64,000 nt of DNA, from positions 1-64,000 of the forward strand of contig NZ_JADIKL010000010.1 in assembly GCF_044904705.1 (NCBI RefSeq). Reading direction: 5' to 3'. This DNA comes from Rhodanobacter_A agri (lineage in GTDB: Bacteria; Pseudomonadota; Gammaproteobacteria; Xanthomonadales; Rhodanobacteraceae). A program made the position numbers and the translations under genes. Under the pieces are notes generated by a model. It was not told the DNA's origin and searched no databases. It was given only the letters and a program-made list of their open reading frames with translations. This document shows positions 16,537 to 25,967 of this stretch, piece by piece (position 1 is the first letter of the stretch; every line of letters begins with the position of its first letter).

Positions 16537-17318
16537 CATGGCGAACGGCGCCGGCGCTTGCGCAGCCGATACTCGTCCCGTGCCACGTAGACCCCCGCAC
16601 CCAGCACCATCAGCGCCAGCAGGTACCAGGTGATCAGGTAGTTGAGATGGCTGTTCGGGAAATGGATCACCGTCATGCCGCCGCGCGGCCATTCGGATGC
16701 GGTCGCGCCTGACGCGGCATCGGCATCCACGAAATAAGGAGCCACGTCGACCAAGCCGCGCGCCTTAGCGATCGCCGCCACGTCGCGCGTATACCAAGTG
16801 TTGCCGGTGGGGTCGTTGTGGCGGAACAAACCGGAGGGTTCGCTGATCCGCAACAGGCCAGTCACCGTGACCTGGCCGTCTGGCGCAGCCGGACAATGCC
16901 CCTTGAGATCACACCAGCCGTCCGGCGCAAAGCCGCGGTTCACCAGCACGATGCTGCCGTCGTCGCGACGCAAGGGCGTGAGTATCCAGTAGCCACTGCC
17001 GGCATCGGTTGCCGTCCATACCCGCGTCTGGCTATCACTGAGCCAGGTGCCCGAGAGTTGCACATGGCGATATTCCGCGTCGGCCGCGGTGATGCTTGTC
17101 CAGTCCGCCTGGACGGGCGCCGGCACCGGCGGTGCATGCACGCGCTCGTTGACATGGGCGATCAGCGCTGCCTTCCACGCCAGTCGATGCACCTGCCAGG
17201 TGCCCAGCGCCACGAAGCCGGCAAACAGCACCAGCCCCAGCAAGGCCAGCAGGCCCAGCGCCAGCGGGCCACGCATATTGCGCTCATTCGGATCTGCTGG
17301 AATGTCTGTGTCTGGCAT
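16536..17318 (-). CDS. SURF1 family cytochrome oxidase assembly protein
   Basis: This protein of about 260 residues has a transmembrane helix near residues 18-40, a large periplasmic domain and a second helix near the C-terminus, the SURF1/Shy1 layout. Family marks are GTWQVHRLAWK after the first helix, GYWILTPLRRDDGSIVLVNRG in the middle and NYLITWYLLA in the last helix. SURF1 proteins help insert haem a into terminal oxidases. No aa3 oxidase gene is in the window; cyoABCD lies 1.7 kb away. The start is uncertain: an ATG at 17276 (MRGPLALG) is an alternative to 17318, and neither has a clear ribosome site. Confidence 0.85.
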   Translation of the reverse strand: MPDTDIPADPNERNMRGPLALGLLALLGLVLFAGFVALGTWQVHRLAWKAALIAHVNERVHAPPVPAPVQADWTSITAADAEYRHVQLSGTWLSDSQTRVWTATDAGSGYWILTPLRRDDGSIVLVNRGFAPDGWCDLKGHCPAAPDGQVTVTGLLRISEPSGLFRHNDPTGNTWYTRDVAAIAKARGLVDVAPYFVDADAASGATASEWPRGGMTVIHFPNSHLNYLITWYLLALMVLGAGVYVARDEYRLRKRRRRSP

Positions 17319-17401
17319 GGCCGCGCATGATCGCATCAAGCACAGAACGACGGAAGCCGCGCAGGCGCTGGCGCACGGCGAGTGCCTTTGCGTCTCCATC
17401 G

Positions 17402-17435
17402 AAAACGACAAGGCCCGCGCGATGCGGGCCTTGTC
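17402..17435 (-). terminator. Terminator after the MFS gene
   Basis: A 12-bp perfect stem (17407-17418 with 17424-17435) and a 5-base loop lie 25 nt past the MFS stop. On the minus strand GTTTTC follows. The tract is short, but the stem is very stable. Confidence 0.75.
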
Positions 17436-17459
17436 GTCTTGTCGCTACACGCGAATACG

Positions 17460-18791
17460 TCAGTCGTCGGGAAGGCCGCCGGAGCGCCGGCTGATCCACA
17501 AAGCGGCAAGCGTGCCGACCGCGCCCGAAAGCAGGTACAGGCCCACGTAGGGAACCCCGGCATATCGGGCGAGCGCCAAGGCTACCAGTGGCGCAAAGCC
17601 CGCGCCGATCAGCCAGCCCAGATCCGAAGTGATCATGGCGCCGCTGAAGCGGAACTCCGGCAGGAAGTTCGAACTCACCGCACCGGCCGCCTGCGCGTGG
17701 GTAAACCCAAGCAGGGCGTAGCCGAGGATGATGAACAGAAAACTGTTCACGCTACCGCCCGAGAGCAGCAGCGCGGTCCATCCGCTATAGACCGCGATCA
17801 ACACGGCGCCCGCAGCCAGCGTGGTACGACGGCCAAAATGGTTCGCCACCACGCCGGACAAGAGCATGCAGGGCAAGGCCACGAAGGCGCCGACGATCTG
17901 CACCACGAGGAAGCTGACCACCGACTGCTGCGTGAAGAGCAAGGCCCACGACAGCGCAAAAATCGTCACCAGGTGGAACATCGCGTAGCTTGCCAGCGGG
18001 GCGAAGGCGCCCAGCGCGATGTTGTGGCCCTGCGAACGGGTCAGCTCGCGCATCGACGACGGCTCCAGGTCGCGCTCCTTGAGCTGCTCCGCGTAGCGCG
18101 GCGCCACCACCATGCGCAGGCTGGCAAACAGGGCCACCACGTTGATCGCAAATGCCGCAAAGAAGGGATAGCGCCAGCCCCAGTCGATGAACTCCTGGTG
18201 CGACAGGCTCGACCATATGTAGGCAAACAGCGCCGCCGCCATGATGAAGCCTATCGGGTCGCTCAACTGCGGCAACATGCCGTACCAACCGCGCCGGCTC
18301 TTGGGCGCCTTGAGCGCCATCAGCGAGGCCAGGCCGTTCCAGCTGCCGCCGAGCGCGAAACCCTGCCCGAAACGCAGCACCGCCAGCGCCAGGATGGCGG
18401 ACCACCCCAGCGTCGCGTATCCAGGCAGGAACGCTGTGCCGGCAGTCGCCATACCGAGCAGGAACAGCGCGATGGTCAGCTTGGTGGGGAGGCCGAGATG
18501 GCGCTGCAGCACCAGGAAGAACATGGAACCCAGCGGCCGCGCGATGAAGGCCAGCGCGAAAATCGCAAACGAGTAAAAGATCCCGTCGATCTCGCTGGCG
18601 AAGGGAAAAAACACCGCGGGAAACGCCAGCACGCAGCCGATGCCGAACACGAAGAAATCGAAGGACTGGCAGGCGCGCCCGACCATCACACCGACGGCCA
18701 GGTCTCCCGGCGTCATCTGCTCCGCATGGGAGCTCGCGCCGTGCGCATCAAGGACCGAATCGGGGAGCGACTGGGTACTGCTGGTTGGCAT
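17460..18791 (-). CDS. MFS transporter, metabolite:H+ symporter type
   Basis: This 443-residue protein has about twelve hydrophobic segments. The motif between segments 2 and 3 is FIARPLGSMFF, typical of the MHS (proline/betaine, shikimate, dicarboxylate) symporter subfamily. The G-R-R motif in the second half appears as ANHFGRRTTLAAG. The substrate cannot be read from sequence. The ATG at 18791 has AGGGA 6-7 nt upstream and is preferred over longer in-frame extensions. It is transcribed divergently from cyoABCD and has its own terminator. Confidence 0.86.
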   Translation of the reverse strand: MPTSSTQSLPDSVLDAHGASSHAEQMTPGDLAVGVMVGRACQSFDFFVFGIGCVLAFPAVFFPFASEIDGIFYSFAIFALAFIARPLGSMFFLVLQRHLGLPTKLTIALFLLGMATAGTAFLPGYATLGWSAILALAVLRFGQGFALGGSWNGLASLMALKAPKSRRGWYGMLPQLSDPIGFIMAAALFAYIWSSLSHQEFIDWGWRYPFFAAFAINVVALFASLRMVVAPRYAEQLKERDLEPSSMRELTRSQGHNIALGAFAPLASYAMFHLVTIFALSWALLFTQQSVVSFLVVQIVGAFVALPCMLLSGVVANHFGRRTTLAAGAVLIAVYSGWTALLLSGGSVNSFLFIILGYALLGFTHAQAAGAVSSNFLPEFRFSGAMITSDLGWLIGAGFAPLVALALARYAGVPYVGLYLLSGAVGTLAALWISRRSGGLPDD

Positions 18792-19008
18792 GGCAATTCC
18801 CTGGCGACGATCGTGCGAGATTTGCTGGACAGACCGGCTGCGGTATCGCGCAACGGGGCAGCCGATTTCACAAAGCCACCACGAGATCCCATTGCAGCCC
18901 CGGCCAGGCTTGGACGCATCGAGCCGGCCGGGAAACACGTGTTGCGGGAGTAGTATAGACCCGCCCTTGGAGTGTAGTGTAGGCAACACCTCGTTGCCCG
19001 ATGCACAC

Positions 19009-20010
19009 ATGCCCATGACAGTGAAACGTCTGCGCGGCCTGCTGCTGTCCCCGCTTGCACTGCTGGGCGGCTGCCATCTGGCGTTGCTTGATCCGTCCGG
19101 CGACATTGCCCGCCAGCAAAGCGACGTCATGATCGTCACCACGCTGATCATCGCGCTGATCGTCGTGCCGGTGCTCGTCGCGATCGGTGTCATCGCATGG
19201 CGCTACCGGGCCTCCAACAAAAAGGCCGTCTACGACGCCGAATGGGATCATTCGCCCCAACTGGAACTGGTGGTATGGGCCGCGCCGCTGCTCATCATCA
19301 TCGCCATCGGCGCGATCAGCTGGATCGGCACCCACCAGCTCGACCCTTATCGCCCGCTCGACCGGGTGGCCAAGGGGCAGCCCGTCGCCGCAGACACCCA
19401 GCCGCTCGAGGTGGATGTCGTGTCGCTGCGCTGGAAATGGCTGTTCTTCTACCCGCAGTACGGCGTTGCCACGGTGAACCAGCTTGCTGCGCCGGTAGAT
19501 GTGCCCATCCGGTTCAAGCTCACCTCCGACGCCATGATGGACGCCTTCTCCGTACCGGACCTGGCCGGCATGATCTACACCATGCCCGGCATGCAGACGG
19601 TGTTGCATGCGGTCATCAACAAGCCCGGCCAATACCAGGGCTTCTCGGCCAACTACAGCGGCTCGGGCTTCACCGACATGCGCTTCAGCTTCGACGGCAT
19701 GAGCCAGCGGGATTTCGACGACTGGATCGCCAAGGTCCGGGCCGGGAGCGGCGACCTCGACCGCAAAGCCTACGACCAGCTGCGCCAGCCCGAGCGCAAT
19801 GCGCCGGTGCAGTACTACGCGCGCTTCGAGCCCGACCTCTACACCCGCATCCTCAATCGCTGCGCCGATCCCGGCCAGGAGTGCGAGGACCACATGATGT
19901 CGGCCGGCGATGCCATGCAAGGCATGCACGATGCCTCGATGCACACCAGCCCCGGCGCGCTGGTGGATGCCGGAAAACCAGTCCCCGCGCAGGCTGCGGA
20001 GGCGCACTGA
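19009..20010 (+). CDS. cyoA: Cytochrome bo3 ubiquinol oxidase subunit II
   Basis: This 333-residue lipoprotein subunit has a signal peptide with lipobox LLGGC (C22), two transmembrane helices (about 39-61 and 80-102) and a periplasmic cupredoxin fold. The Cys-x3-Cys ligands of a CuA centre are absent, which marks a quinol rather than a cytochrome c oxidase. FSVPDLAGMIYTMPGM and NYSGSGFTDMRF are typical of CyoA. The C-terminal tail is Met/His-rich. The start is either ATG 19009 or ATG 19015; neither has a strong Shine-Dalgarno sequence. It is the first gene of cyoABCD. Confidence 0.93.
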   Translation: MPMTVKRLRGLLLSPLALLGGCHLALLDPSGDIARQQSDVMIVTTLIIALIVVPVLVAIGVIAWRYRASNKKAVYDAEWDHSPQLELVVWAAPLLIIIAIGAISWIGTHQLDPYRPLDRVAKGQPVAADTQPLEVDVVSLRWKWLFFYPQYGVATVNQLAAPVDVPIRFKLTSDAMMDAFSVPDLAGMIYTMPGMQTVLHAVINKPGQYQGFSANYSGSGFTDMRFSFDGMSQRDFDDWIAKVRAGSGDLDRKAYDQLRQPERNAPVQYYARFEPDLYTRILNRCADPGQECEDHMMSAGDAMQGMHDASMHTSPGALVDAGKPVPAQAAEAH

Positions 20011-20032
20011 TCTGCTTGCGGAGATTCAAGCC

Positions 20033-22063
20033 ATGCCCGAACCCATGCCTCATCGCGCCGCCATCTGGGATTTCCTGTTCGGGAGGCTGACGCTCGATTC
20101 ACTGCCTTTCCTGAAGCCCGATCTCGAAGGCCACATCGTCCTTGCCACCCTCGCCGTGGTCGCCATCGGTGGCCTGGCCATCCTCGGCCTCATCACCAAG
20201 AAGCGCCTGTGGGGCTACCTGTGGCATGAATGGTTCACCAGCGTGGACCACAAGAAGCTCGGCATCATGTACATGATCCTCGGCACGGTGATGCTGCTGC
20301 GCGGCTTCTCCGACGCCATCATGATGCGCGCGCAGCAGGCCTACGCCTTCGGCCCGCAGATGGGTTATCTGCCGCCGGAGCACTACGACCAGATCTTCAC
20401 CGCGCACGGCGCGATCATGATCTTCTTCGTGGCGATGGCCTACATCGTCGGCCTCATGAACTACGTCATGCCGCTGCAGATCGGCGCGCGCGACGTGGCG
20501 TTCCCGTTCCTCAACAACCTGAGCTTCTGGTTCACGTTCTGGGGCGCGATCATGTTCATGGTGTCGCTGTTCATCGGCGACTTCTCGACGGCCGGATGGC
20601 TGGGCTATCCGCCGGTCTCGGAACTGCAGCAAGGCCCCGGCGTCGACTACTACATCTGGGGCCTGCAGCTCTCAGGCGTGGGTACCTTGCTGACCGGCGT
20701 CAACTTCGTGACCACCATCCTGAAGATGCGCGCGCCCGGCATGACGATGATGAAGATGCCGGTGTTCAGCTGGACCACGCTGTGCACCAGCGGCCTGATC
20801 ATCGCGACGTTCCCGGTGCTCACCGCCACCTTGCTGCTGCTCTCGCTGGACCGTTACCTCGGCACCCACTTCTTCACCACCGACCTCGGTGGCAACGTGA
20901 TGATGTACATCAACCTGATCTGGGTATGGGGCCACCCGGAGGTGTACATCCTGATCCTGCCGATCTTCGGTGTGTATTCGGAGATCGTGCCAACGTTCTC
21001 GGGCAAGCCGCTGTTCGGTTATTCGTCGATGGTCTACGCCACCGTCGCGATCATGATTCTGTCGTACCTGGTCTGGCTGCACCACTTCTTCACCATGGGC
21101 TCGGGCGCCGACGTCAACTCGTTCTTCTCGCTGACCACCATGATGATTTCCATCCCTACCGGGGTGAAGATCTTCAACTGGCTGTTCACCATGTACCGGG
21201 GGCGGGTGCATTTCACCGTGCCGATGCTGTGGACGATGGGCTTCCTGTTCACCTTCACCATCGGTGGCATGACCGGCGTGATGCTGTCGGTGGCGCCGGC
21301 CGACTTCCTGCTGCACAACAGCTTGTTCCTGATCGCGCACTTCCACAACGTGATCATCGGCGGCGTGGTGTTCGGCGTGTTCGCGGCGGTCAACTACTGG
21401 TTCCCCAAGGCGTTCGGCTTCAAGCTCGACGAGTTCTGGGGCAAGGCCAGCTTCTGGTTTTGGCTGATCGGTTTCTGGGTGGCCTTCACGCCGCTGTATG
21501 TCATGGGCCTGATGGGCGTGACCCGGCGCCTGAGCCATTTCGACAACGCCACCTTGCAGCCGTATTTCATCGTCGCCGCGTTCGGCGCCGCGCTGATCGC
21601 GCTCGGTATCCTGTCCTTCGTCATCCAGATCTACGTCAGTGTGGTGCGGCGCAAGGCTTACGCCGTGGGCGGCGACCCGTGGAACGGCCGCACCCTGGAG
21701 TGGTCCACCTCGTCGCCGCCGCCGGACTACAACTTCGCGTTCGTCCCCAACGTGCATGCGCGCGACGCCTGGACGGACATGAAGAAGCACGGCTTCCGCC
21801 GTCCGCTGGAAGGTTTCCACTCCATCCACATGCCTAAGAACACGGCCGCGGGCTTGGTCATCGGCACCTTGTCCTTTATCTGCTGCTTCGGCCTGGTCTG
21901 GTACATCTGGTGGCTGGCCGTGGTGTCGTTCGTCGGCATCGTCGCCGCATCCATCGTCCACACCTTCAATTACCACCGCGATTACCACATCCCCGCGGAC
22001 GAAGTGCACACGTTCGAACACACCGGCAACTGGCAGCCTGAAGCCCAGGGGGCAAGCGCATGA
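20033..22063 (+). CDS. cyoB: Cytochrome bo3 ubiquinol oxidase subunit I
   Basis: This 676-residue haem-copper oxidase catalytic subunit has about fifteen membrane helices. The low-spin haem and CuB histidines lie in FTAHGAIMIFF, WVWGHPEVYILILP (cross-linked His-Tyr region), VWLHHFFTMG and NSLFLIAHFHNVIIGG. It reduces oxygen to water with ubiquinol electrons and pumps protons. GGAG stands 9 nt before the ATG at 20033. The coding frame ends inside the cyoC start (ATGA overlap). Confidence 0.96.
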   Translation: MPEPMPHRAAIWDFLFGRLTLDSLPFLKPDLEGHIVLATLAVVAIGGLAILGLITKKRLWGYLWHEWFTSVDHKKLGIMYMILGTVMLLRGFSDAIMMRAQQAYAFGPQMGYLPPEHYDQIFTAHGAIMIFFVAMAYIVGLMNYVMPLQIGARDVAFPFLNNLSFWFTFWGAIMFMVSLFIGDFSTAGWLGYPPVSELQQGPGVDYYIWGLQLSGVGTLLTGVNFVTTILKMRAPGMTMMKMPVFSWTTLCTSGLIIATFPVLTATLLLLSLDRYLGTHFFTTDLGGNVMMYINLIWVWGHPEVYILILPIFGVYSEIVPTFSGKPLFGYSSMVYATVAIMILSYLVWLHHFFTMGSGADVNSFFSLTTMMISIPTGVKIFNWLFTMYRGRVHFTVPMLWTMGFLFTFTIGGMTGVMLSVAPADFLLHNSLFLIAHFHNVIIGGVVFGVFAAVNYWFPKAFGFKLDEFWGKASFWFWLIGFWVAFTPLYVMGLMGVTRRLSHFDNATLQPYFIVAAFGAALIALGILSFVIQIYVSVVRRKAYAVGGDPWNGRTLEWSTSSPPPDYNFAFVPNVHARDAWTDMKKHGFRRPLEGFHSIHMPKNTAAGLVIGTLSFICCFGLVWYIWWLAVVSFVGIVAASIVHTFNYHRDYHIPADEVHTFEHTGNWQPEAQGASA

Positions 22064-22677
22064 ACACCACGGTTGCCGATACTGCGCCGTCGCGGTTCCT
22101 CTGTCACGAAGAGCCGCACGCGCACAACGGAACTCTGCTCGGGTTCTGGATCTACCTGATGAGCGATTGCTTCATCTTCGCATCGCTCTTCGCCTGCTAT
22201 GCCGTGCTCGGCACCAATACCGCCGGCGGTCCATCGGCTGCCGAGGTGCTCGACCTACCCGGGCTGGCGGTGAACACCGCTCTGCTGCTGGTGTCGTCGG
22301 TCACCTTCGGCTTCGCCATGCTGGAAATGGCACGGCGCAAACAGCGCGCCATGCTCGGCTGGCTGGCCATTTCCGGCCTGCTGGCCGTCGGCTTCGTGAC
22401 GCTGGAGATCCACGAGTTCCTCGGCATGATCGCCGACGGCGCCGGTCCCGGCCGCAGCGCTTTCCTGTCTTCGTTCTTCACCCTGGTCGGCACGCACGGT
22501 CTGCATGTGTCCGTGGGCATCCTGTGGCTGATCGTGCTGATGGTGCAGCTGGGCAAGTTCGGCCTGAACGAGGCCAACATCCGGCGCCTGCAGTGCCTGA
22601 GCATGTTCTGGCACTTCCTGGACCTGGTGTGGGTCGGCGTCTTCAGCTTCGTCTATCTGGCGGGAGTGTTGCGATGA
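22060..22677 (+). CDS. cyoC: Cytochrome bo3 ubiquinol oxidase subunit III
   Basis: This 205-residue membrane subunit has five predicted helices. GFWIYLMSDCFIFASLFACYAVL and GTHGLHVSVGILWL are standard CyoC segments. It overlaps cyoB and cyoD by 4 nt each. Subunit III stabilises the oxidase and is not catalytic. Confidence 0.95.
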   Translation: MNTTVADTAPSRFLCHEEPHAHNGTLLGFWIYLMSDCFIFASLFACYAVLGTNTAGGPSAAEVLDLPGLAVNTALLLVSSVTFGFAMLEMARRKQRAMLGWLAISGLLAVGFVTLEIHEFLGMIADGAGPGRSAFLSSFFTLVGTHGLHVSVGILWLIVLMVQLGKFGLNEANIRRLQCLSMFWHFLDLVWVGVFSFVYLAGVLR

Positions 22678-23048
22678 GCCATCCATCTTCATCCGGCCAT
22701 GCCGACGACGGCCTGCATGTGCACCACGGCAGCCTCCGCGGCTATCTGACCGGCTTCGTGCTGGCGGCGGTCCTTACCATCATCCCGTTCTGGCTGGTGA
22801 TGGGGCGCGTTTTCGAGAGCCACTGGCTGACCATCACCATCGTGCTGTTGCTGGCCGTGGTGCAGATCTTCGTGCACATCATCTACTTCCTGCACCTCGA
22901 CACGCACTCTGAAGGCGGCTGGAACATGATGGCCTTCATCTTCACCATCGTGCTGGTCGTGATCGTGCTGGGCGCGTCCATCTGGGTCATGTACAACGAG
23001 AACGCCAACATGATGCCGATGTCGCCGCAGTACCAGCGCAGCGAGTAA
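22674..23048 (+). CDS. cyoD: Cytochrome bo3 ubiquinol oxidase subunit IV
   Basis: This 124-residue protein has three predicted helices. The SLRGYLTGFVLAAVLTIIPFW opening and the VQIFVHIIYFLHLD helix match CyoD. It has a short His-rich N-terminal extension and a Met-rich tail. It ends the operon, and a terminator follows 60 nt later. No cyoE (haem O synthase) gene is present in the window, so that function must be encoded elsewhere. Confidence 0.94.
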   Translation: MSHPSSSGHADDGLHVHHGSLRGYLTGFVLAAVLTIIPFWLVMGRVFESHWLTITIVLLLAVVQIFVHIIYFLHLDTHSEGGWNMMAFIFTIVLVVIVLGASIWVMYNENANMMPMSPQYQRSE

Positions 23049-23109
23049 CGTTGCGGTCATGCCCGATCGCCATGATCGAACAGCCTGCCGCCATGGCGGC
23101 ACATCCAAG

Positions 23110-23135
23110 AAAAAGCCGGCGACTGCCGGCTTTTT
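23110..23135 (+). terminator. Terminator after cyoABCD
   Basis: An A5-GCCGGC / GCCGGC-T5 hairpin with a GACT loop lies just after cyoD. The A-run and T-run make it capable of acting in both directions. Confidence 0.88.
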
Positions 23136-23550
23136 CGTTTCTTCGACTCTGATCTGCTGGTGATTACTAAAAGATGGCTCAAGTCTTTCGCCTATATATC
23201 TGAGACTTACAATCCAACCGGACCGGCATCTTGGCTGCAAATTAGTCCAAAAGAGGCCATCGAAAGTCGTTGGCATCCTCGATGCGTAGTAAGTAATAGT
23301 TGGTTCAACCGGCTTACTGTGAGATAGGCGGAGCTTCGGTTAGATCACAAAAGCTCCGCTGGATGAGCGGCTGCCGCTCCAATCGGCGGGGGTAGCAATC
23401 GCCAGTCTCCCGCCCTGCTCCTGGCGCTAGCCGGGCCCGCGCTTGCCGCGAATGCCGATGCCGCTCACGTGCCCACGCCTCAGTAGTGCCGCTGGATAAG
23501 GCCCTGCTCGCTGGTGCCGGCAGCAGCGTCAAGCGGTGTCAGCGGACATG
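23136..23550. other. Gene-poor stretch after cyoABCD
   Basis: About 415 bp lie between the cyo terminator and the next gene. The first 200 bases are visibly richer in A and T than the surrounding genes. Short open frames here have no recognisable content or ribosome site. I see no RNA gene or clear promoter. It is the left edge of the looser region that ends at the Tn7-like end next to glmS. Confidence 0.5.
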
Positions 23551-24162
23551 CTATTTCCTCGTGCAGACCTCGACCGAATTCGCGCGCGTGAATTCGGCGG
23601 TCCAGTTTGTCTCCCAAGTACGGCCGTCAAAAGAGAACGCCTGTTCCCAGCGCGCATGGTCGTTGTCGACCTTGGTCCAGGCGTAGCGCACCTTTACCGG
23701 GCGTCCGTCATCCACGTCCTGCCCGTAGAACGTGCCACGATTTCCTGCAAAGCCTCCAACCAGGGGCGACCCCAGATTGCCGCTCTTGGGATCAATCCAG
23801 TACAGGGACCACTGGCGCTTCTGCAGATCGAACAGATAAAGAAAAAGCCCGGTGATCGATTTCGCCGGCGAGTAGCTTTCTTCCGCCGTCGTCAGACCAT
23901 CCAGATACTGCCTTGCGCAGTGGACATTGGATGGCGCGTCGACCCATTCGGTACTGCCTTCGCCGCGTGTCTTGAGTCGACGCTGATGCGTGGTCCAGGC
24001 GCCAGCGAGGAAGTCGAAGTCCTGCCTGCCGCCAGTGCCAGCAAGCGAATAGCCCGGTGGCAATTGGTTCACTGTCGCATCTTTCGCAAGCGTTGAGCCC
24101 AACGCGCCGCATAGCAAGGCAAAGGTCAAGGCGCGAACACCAGTTTTGGCATTGCGATGCAT
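23551..24162 (-). CDS. Secreted protein of unknown function, DUF1579-like
   Basis: This 203-residue protein has an N-terminal signal peptide (basic start, hydrophobic stretch, ALG/AKD region near 20-27). The mature part opens with RQDFDFLAGAWTTHQRRL, similar in style to DUF1579-type lipocalin-like secreted proteins, and goes on with a tryptophan- and glycine-rich beta pattern. Two cysteines (in NVHCARQY and the last residues VCTRK) could pair in the periplasm. No catalytic motif is evident. It stands alone between two gene-poor stretches, and I assign no function. Confidence 0.7.
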   Translation of the reverse strand: MHRNAKTGVRALTFALLCGALGSTLAKDATVNQLPPGYSLAGTGGRQDFDFLAGAWTTHQRRLKTRGEGSTEWVDAPSNVHCARQYLDGLTTAEESYSPAKSITGLFLYLFDLQKRQWSLYWIDPKSGNLGSPLVGGFAGNRGTFYGQDVDDGRPVKVRYAWTKVDNDHARWEQAFSFDGRTWETNWTAEFTRANSVEVCTRK

Positions 24163-24649
24163 ATGGCAATCCTCACGCGTCGTTGCGTGGATGGGCTGAG
24201 ATGCGTGGAATCTAGGTTACCCAGTGGTCAATCTGAATAACCACGTTGATGCAAAGTCACATGACCACTTCAAACCTGTACGAGCGCTCCGTTTACCTGG
24301 ATGCATCCGTTCAGGAGATGAACGTGGTGCCCGTAGGCAGCCCGGGCACCTGCAACGGACGTTGGGCTGGAAGCCACTGCTCTTTGGTCATACGCCGGAA
24401 GATGCAGGTGCTAGCTTTCGGTTGATCGATCGCGTCGCTACGGGCGCGGTCGTAAGCCTTGTCTACGTATGGCTTCTCTGGCCATTCCCACGCCCGCCCA
24501 ACGTCATGGCCAGCGCTAGCCCAGTCGAGATCTTCGTCGATCATCAAGCCCCGCCCGCCCCCCCCTTGCCTGCCCAAAGTAGAGTGCGTGATCGAGCGAT
24601 CGTCTGCCTTCAAGGTGGTGACCTGGCACGCGACCGGACCCCGAGTGCC
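24163..24649. other. Gene-poor stretch with an unproven reading frame
   Basis: Nearly 490 bp lie between two secreted-protein genes. On the minus strand a frame of about 100 codons (24311-24613) has only a TTG start and no ribosome site. Its middle reads EKPYVDKAYDRARSD, which faintly recalls the DKAYD stretch of IS5-type transposases, but the match is too short to call. Nothing else is recognisable. Confidence 0.4.
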
Positions 24650-25771
24650 TCAAGGGGAGGCCGCTTCCGGCTGCTGCTGAGTGACGCAGTGGATCATGCC
24701 GCCGTTGGCGTAGAGATTTCGCACGTCGATGCCAACGACAGTGCGATCGGGAAAGAGCTGCTGAAGGATGGCCTTCGCAACGGCGTCGTTCGCGTCGTTG
24801 TACGTTGGCATCAGTACGACGTCATTGCCCACATAGAAATTCACATACGACCCCTGATATCCGAGATCCTTCCCGTAAGTGGTGACTACGTTCTTCGACG
24901 TAAGCGGGAGTTGTACGAGCTTGTACGGCACACTGTTGACGTCCGTGGCCGAGTAAAGACGCTGGATGTCCGGGGCAGAAAGACCCCAGTTAGCAAGATC
25001 GCCCTGGCTCATCGTGACAATGGTGTCGCTGGTTGCAAATCGCGCGAAGCCGTCGACATGCATGTCGGTGATGTCAGCATTCTTAACGCCATCCAGCCAG
25101 ATGAAGTTTGAAACACCGAGATTGGCGGAAAGCGCAGCATCCATCTGATCTTCGGTCACGTCCGGATTTCGGTTTGGATTGAGGATGGAGCTGCGCGTCG
25201 CCAGGAAGGTGCCGCGCCCATCGGTTTCTACCGCGCCTCCTTCAACCACATAGTCACGGAGGTCGATCGTCGGCATCCTCAGTTCGCTGGCGACCACAGC
25301 GGGGACTTCCGCGCTCAACTGATACGGCTCCTTCTGCCCCCAGCCATTGAAGCCCCAGTTTTCCACGGCCAAAGCCTGATCCGGGCCGACAACGAAGATC
25401 GGGCCATTGTCGCGAACCCAGACATCGTCGGTGGGTTGAACGACGAAGGTCACCTTGTCGAGCGATACGCCGGCATCCATGAGCAAGCGCTCGATGCGGT
25501 CCTGCTCGCGTGCGTTGTAGGCAACGATATGAACCTTTTCGCCGCCTACGAGGGACCGTGTCATCTCGATCCAGGTCGACTCGATGCGGTTCCTGTAGGT
25601 GGTTCCATAGGTGTAGGAGTGTGGCCACTGCAGCCATGTACCTTCGTGCCGGACGTTCTCGTGCGGCATCCTGGTTTGAGCGTTCGCGCACGCGGTGCCC
25701 AGAAGTACCACGGCGGCCAGCAGCAGGACCGAGCGTCGGGCAGGTGTGCTTCTCGTAGTGTTATGTGACAT
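24650..25771 (-). CDS. Secreted agmatine/peptidyl-arginine deiminase family protein
   Basis: This 373-residue member of the Porphyromonas-type PAD / agmatine deiminase family hydrolyses a guanidino group to a ureido group plus ammonia. Catalytic elements are visible: DDVWVRDNGP (115-124), VEGGAVETDG (176-185), TDMHVDGFARF with H238, and the nucleophile C362 in GGMIHCVTQQQP. Unlike cytosolic agmatine deiminase it has a signal peptide (hydrophobic 15-27, cleavage likely after ANA at 31; the C28 context is a poor lipobox). The substrate could be agmatine or peptide arginine. It lies downstream of a two-component system on the same strand, separated by 196 bp. Confidence 0.85.
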   Translation of the reverse strand: MSHNTTRSTPARRSVLLLAAVVLLGTACANAQTRMPHENVRHEGTWLQWPHSYTYGTTYRNRIESTWIEMTRSLVGGEKVHIVAYNAREQDRIERLLMDAGVSLDKVTFVVQPTDDVWVRDNGPIFVVGPDQALAVENWGFNGWGQKEPYQLSAEVPAVVASELRMPTIDLRDYVVEGGAVETDGRGTFLATRSSILNPNRNPDVTEDQMDAALSANLGVSNFIWLDGVKNADITDMHVDGFARFATSDTIVTMSQGDLANWGLSAPDIQRLYSATDVNSVPYKLVQLPLTSKNVVTTYGKDLGYQGSYVNFYVGNDVVLMPTYNDANDAVAKAILQQLFPDRTVVGIDVRNLYANGGMIHCVTQQQPEAASP

Positions 25772-25967
25772 GGCTGGACCTCGATGTGGGCGCCGAAAAG
25801 ATGATGGGTTCGCCCGGCACCTTACGGAGCCAACCTGATATCGAGCTGACGCGCGCCATCCTTAAACCTGGCGCTGGCGGCATCCACTTTCATGCCCGGT
25901 GATCGACGCCCACCTGGGGATAATTGGCCCAATACCGGTTGCCGCGAATCGGCGGTCCGCTCGCCCT

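Noticed and set aside
17382..18953. A 520-codon open frame antisense to the MFS transporter
   Set aside because: Low-complexity Arg/Gln/His composition expected from the reverse of a membrane protein gene.
20672..22021. Long open frame antisense to cyoB, with similar ones opposite ccoN and transketolase
   Set aside because: Shadows of high-GC coding; no ribosome sites or conserved motifs.
23314..23532. A 72-codon minus-strand frame after cyoD
   Set aside because: No ribosome site, no recognisable sequence, and composition unlike neighbouring proteins.
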